This document shows positions 6,015 through 6,864 of a stretch of DNA of 6,864 nucleotides, one piece after another; position 1 is the stretch's first letter, and every line of letters starts with the position of its first letter. This DNA comes from Bacteroidota bacterium (GTDB lineage Bacteria > Bacteroidota > Bacteroidia > JACCXN01). The stretch lies in assembly GCA_947462515.1 (NCBI GenBank), contig CANHPJ010000098.1:1-6864 (forward strand), written 5' to 3'. The translations under genes were made by a program, and so were the position numbers. The notes beneath the pieces were generated by a model. The model saw only the letters and a program-made list of their open reading frames with translations, searched no databases and was not told the origin of the DNA.

Positions 6015-6599
6015 ATGAGTATTTTCGATACACTCGTAGGTTTCGATAAAAAGTTATTCTTGTTTTTTAATGAGCATCACAATGAATTTTTTGACATTGT
6101 GATGCTTTTTGCTTCAGGCAAGTGGTCTTGGCTGCCTCTTTATATCATTTTGCTTATTATTATCATTAAAAAGCTTGGATGGAAGCCTCTCCCGGCAGTT
6201 TTAATTGCCATAGCAGCTGCTGTGACCTTGAGCGATCAGGCATCGGTGCATCTTTTCAAAAATGTATTTTTAAGATATCGTCCATGCCATAATGTGGAAA
6301 TTCAGCATTTAGTGCATCTTGTAAAGGGTTGTGGCGGAAAATACGGCTTCGTGTCCTCTCATGCCTCTAATTCATTCGCTCTGGCAACTTTTGTTGGTTT
6401 TATCTTGTATGACAAGATAAGGTTTGTTTTGCCGTTGCTTTGGCTTTGGGCACTTGTGGTTGGTTACAGTAGAATATACAATGGGGTGCATTATCCTGCC
6501 GATATAGTGTGTGGTTCAGCTTTAGGATTTATTGTTGGATATGCTGTTTATAAGGCTTTTTATTATTTCGATAATCGATCCAAGATGATAAATGAGTAA
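6015..6599 (+). CDS. PAP2-family membrane phosphatase
   Basis: An integral membrane acid phosphatase of the PAP2 superfamily, 194 residues. The exact substrate cannot be read from sequence; relatives act on undecaprenyl diphosphate, phosphatidylglycerophosphate, lipid A phosphate or phosphatidate. The three active-site motifs are present: KxxxxxxRP at K82-R89-P90, a PSGH-like motif that here reads VSSH (113-116, with H116), and SRxxxxxHxxxD at S152-R153-H159-D163. Hydrophobic membrane spans lie at about 39-52, 58-75, 119-133, 136-151 and 164-180. The N-terminus (FDTLVGFDKKLFLFFN and DIVM...W.PLY) is typical of the family, which supports the start at 6015. It lies 12 bases after obg and is probably co-transcribed unless the hairpin inside its 5' end terminates. 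Its 3' end overlaps folA on the other strand. No signal peptide apart from the first span. Confidence 0.88.
   Translation: MSIFDTLVGFDKKLFLFFNEHHNEFFDIVMLFASGKWSWLPLYIILLIIIIKKLGWKPLPAVLIAIAAAVTLSDQASVHLFKNVFLRYRPCHNVEIQHLVHLVKGCGGKYGFVSSHASNSFALATFVGFILYDKIRFVLPLLWLWALVVGYSRIYNGVHYPADIVCGSALGFIVGYAVYKAFYYFDNRSKMINE
6073..6110 (+). terminator. Terminator-like hairpin inside the start of the PAP2 gene
   Basis: A perfect 12-base-pair inverted repeat, AGCATCACAATG (6073-6084) with CATTGTGATGCT (6095-6106), has a 10-base loop, and its 3' arm runs into T residues through 6110. This is the strongest hairpin I found in the window and has the form of an intrinsic terminator on the plus strand. It begins about 70 bases after the obg stop and lies within codons 20-32 of the PAP2 gene. 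It could end or attenuate the hpt-adk-obg transcript, or act in RNA processing or mRNA stability. Its placement in coding sequence makes the function uncertain. Confidence 0.5.
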
Positions 6600-6864
6600 T
6601 CGTATTTATTCTTTTCGTCTGCCTTACAATCTTCCCGATATATTTCTTTCCATTCTTTTAAATTCAGCTCAGGAAAAAATACGTCACCGTTAAAGTTTCC
6701 GTCAACTTTGGTTAGGTATAAACGGTCTGTTATATCCATTGATTGTTTGAATATTTCTCCGCCCCCAATAATAAAAATCTCTTCATTTTCAATTTCCTTT
6801 GCCTTTGCAATGGCCTTTTCCAAGGTGTCAACAACAATGGCGCCCGGTGCTTTGTATTCTGTTT
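6563..6864 (-). CDS. folA: Dihydrofolate reductase, C-terminal part (N-terminus beyond window edge)
   Basis: Reduces dihydrofolate to tetrahydrofolate with NADPH, supplying one-carbon units for thymidylate and purine synthesis. Only the last 99 codons are visible, with two further bases; the frame is open through base 6864, so the start lies to the right. The TTG at 6823 is internal, not a start, because the frame and the family similarity continue past it. Visible family features are EIFIIGGGEIFKQ, the conserved glycine-rich NADPH-binding GGGxxY/F segment, then the DRLYLTKVD strand, GDVFFPE, W in LKEWKEI, and the terminal YDYSFIILDR strand. The last matches the YxFxIxxR ending of bacterial DHFRs. 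The stop at 6563-6565 lies inside the 3' end of the PAP2 gene, a 37-base convergent overlap. About 60-65 N-terminal residues, including the catalytic acidic residue, are not visible. Confidence 0.93.
   Translation of the reverse strand, partial: TEYKAPGAIVVDTLEKAIAKAKEIENEEIFIIGGGEIFKQSMDITDRLYLTKVDGNFNGDVFFPELNLKEWKEIYREDCKADEKNKYDYSFIILDRLSK

Noticed and set aside
1..6864. Possible defence system, mobile element, toxin-antitoxin pair or CRISPR array
   Set aside because: All sizeable genes are recognisable housekeeping genes, and no direct-repeat arrays, transposase motifs or flanking target duplications were seen.

Overview
This is an AT-rich stretch of core chromosome that looks like Bacteroidota (Bacteroidetes). 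The evidence is the set of protein variants (a short, zinc-free adenylate kinase; an Obg GTPase without a C-terminal extension; the hpt-adk-obg gene order) and the A/T-rich sequences just before the start codons, which lack a clear Shine-Dalgarno. The futalosine-pathway enzyme MqnC argues against lineages that make menaquinone only by the classical Men route and would fit a Cytophagales/Chitinophaga-like or environmental lineage. That finer placement is inference. I see no mobile element, CRISPR array, tRNA or rRNA.

Layout. On the minus strand, 1-1047 holds most of mqnC (menaquinone synthesis), cut at the left edge just short of its C-terminus. A 105-base divergent intergenic region separates it from pepA (1153-2580), a leucyl aminopeptidase. 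A hairpin region with T-tracts (about 2635-2689) follows pepA and probably ends its transcript. Next is nadD (2755-3330, NAD synthesis). After nadD comes the longest non-coding stretch, 3331-3776. It holds no convincing gene, but a central block has hairpin potential. From 3777 a same-strand series follows: hpt (purine salvage), adk (adenylate interconversion), obg (ribosome-associated GTPase) and a PAP2-family membrane phosphatase ending at 6599. On the minus strand, the C-terminal part of folA (dihydrofolate reductase) enters from the right edge and overlaps the phosphatase gene tail-to-tail by 37 bases.

The genes serve housekeeping nucleotide and cofactor metabolism: purine salvage by Hpt, nucleotide balance by Adk, GTP-dependent ribosome assembly by Obg, NAD by NadD, folate reduction by FolA and menaquinone by MqnC. 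No previously undescribed multi-gene system is apparent. The most notable non-coding signal is a perfect 12-bp hairpin followed by T residues. It lies inside the first codons of the PAP2 gene, shortly after the obg stop, and looks like an intrinsic terminator or attenuator embedded in coding sequence. The second is the structured, possibly repeat- or RNA-like block between nadD and hpt.
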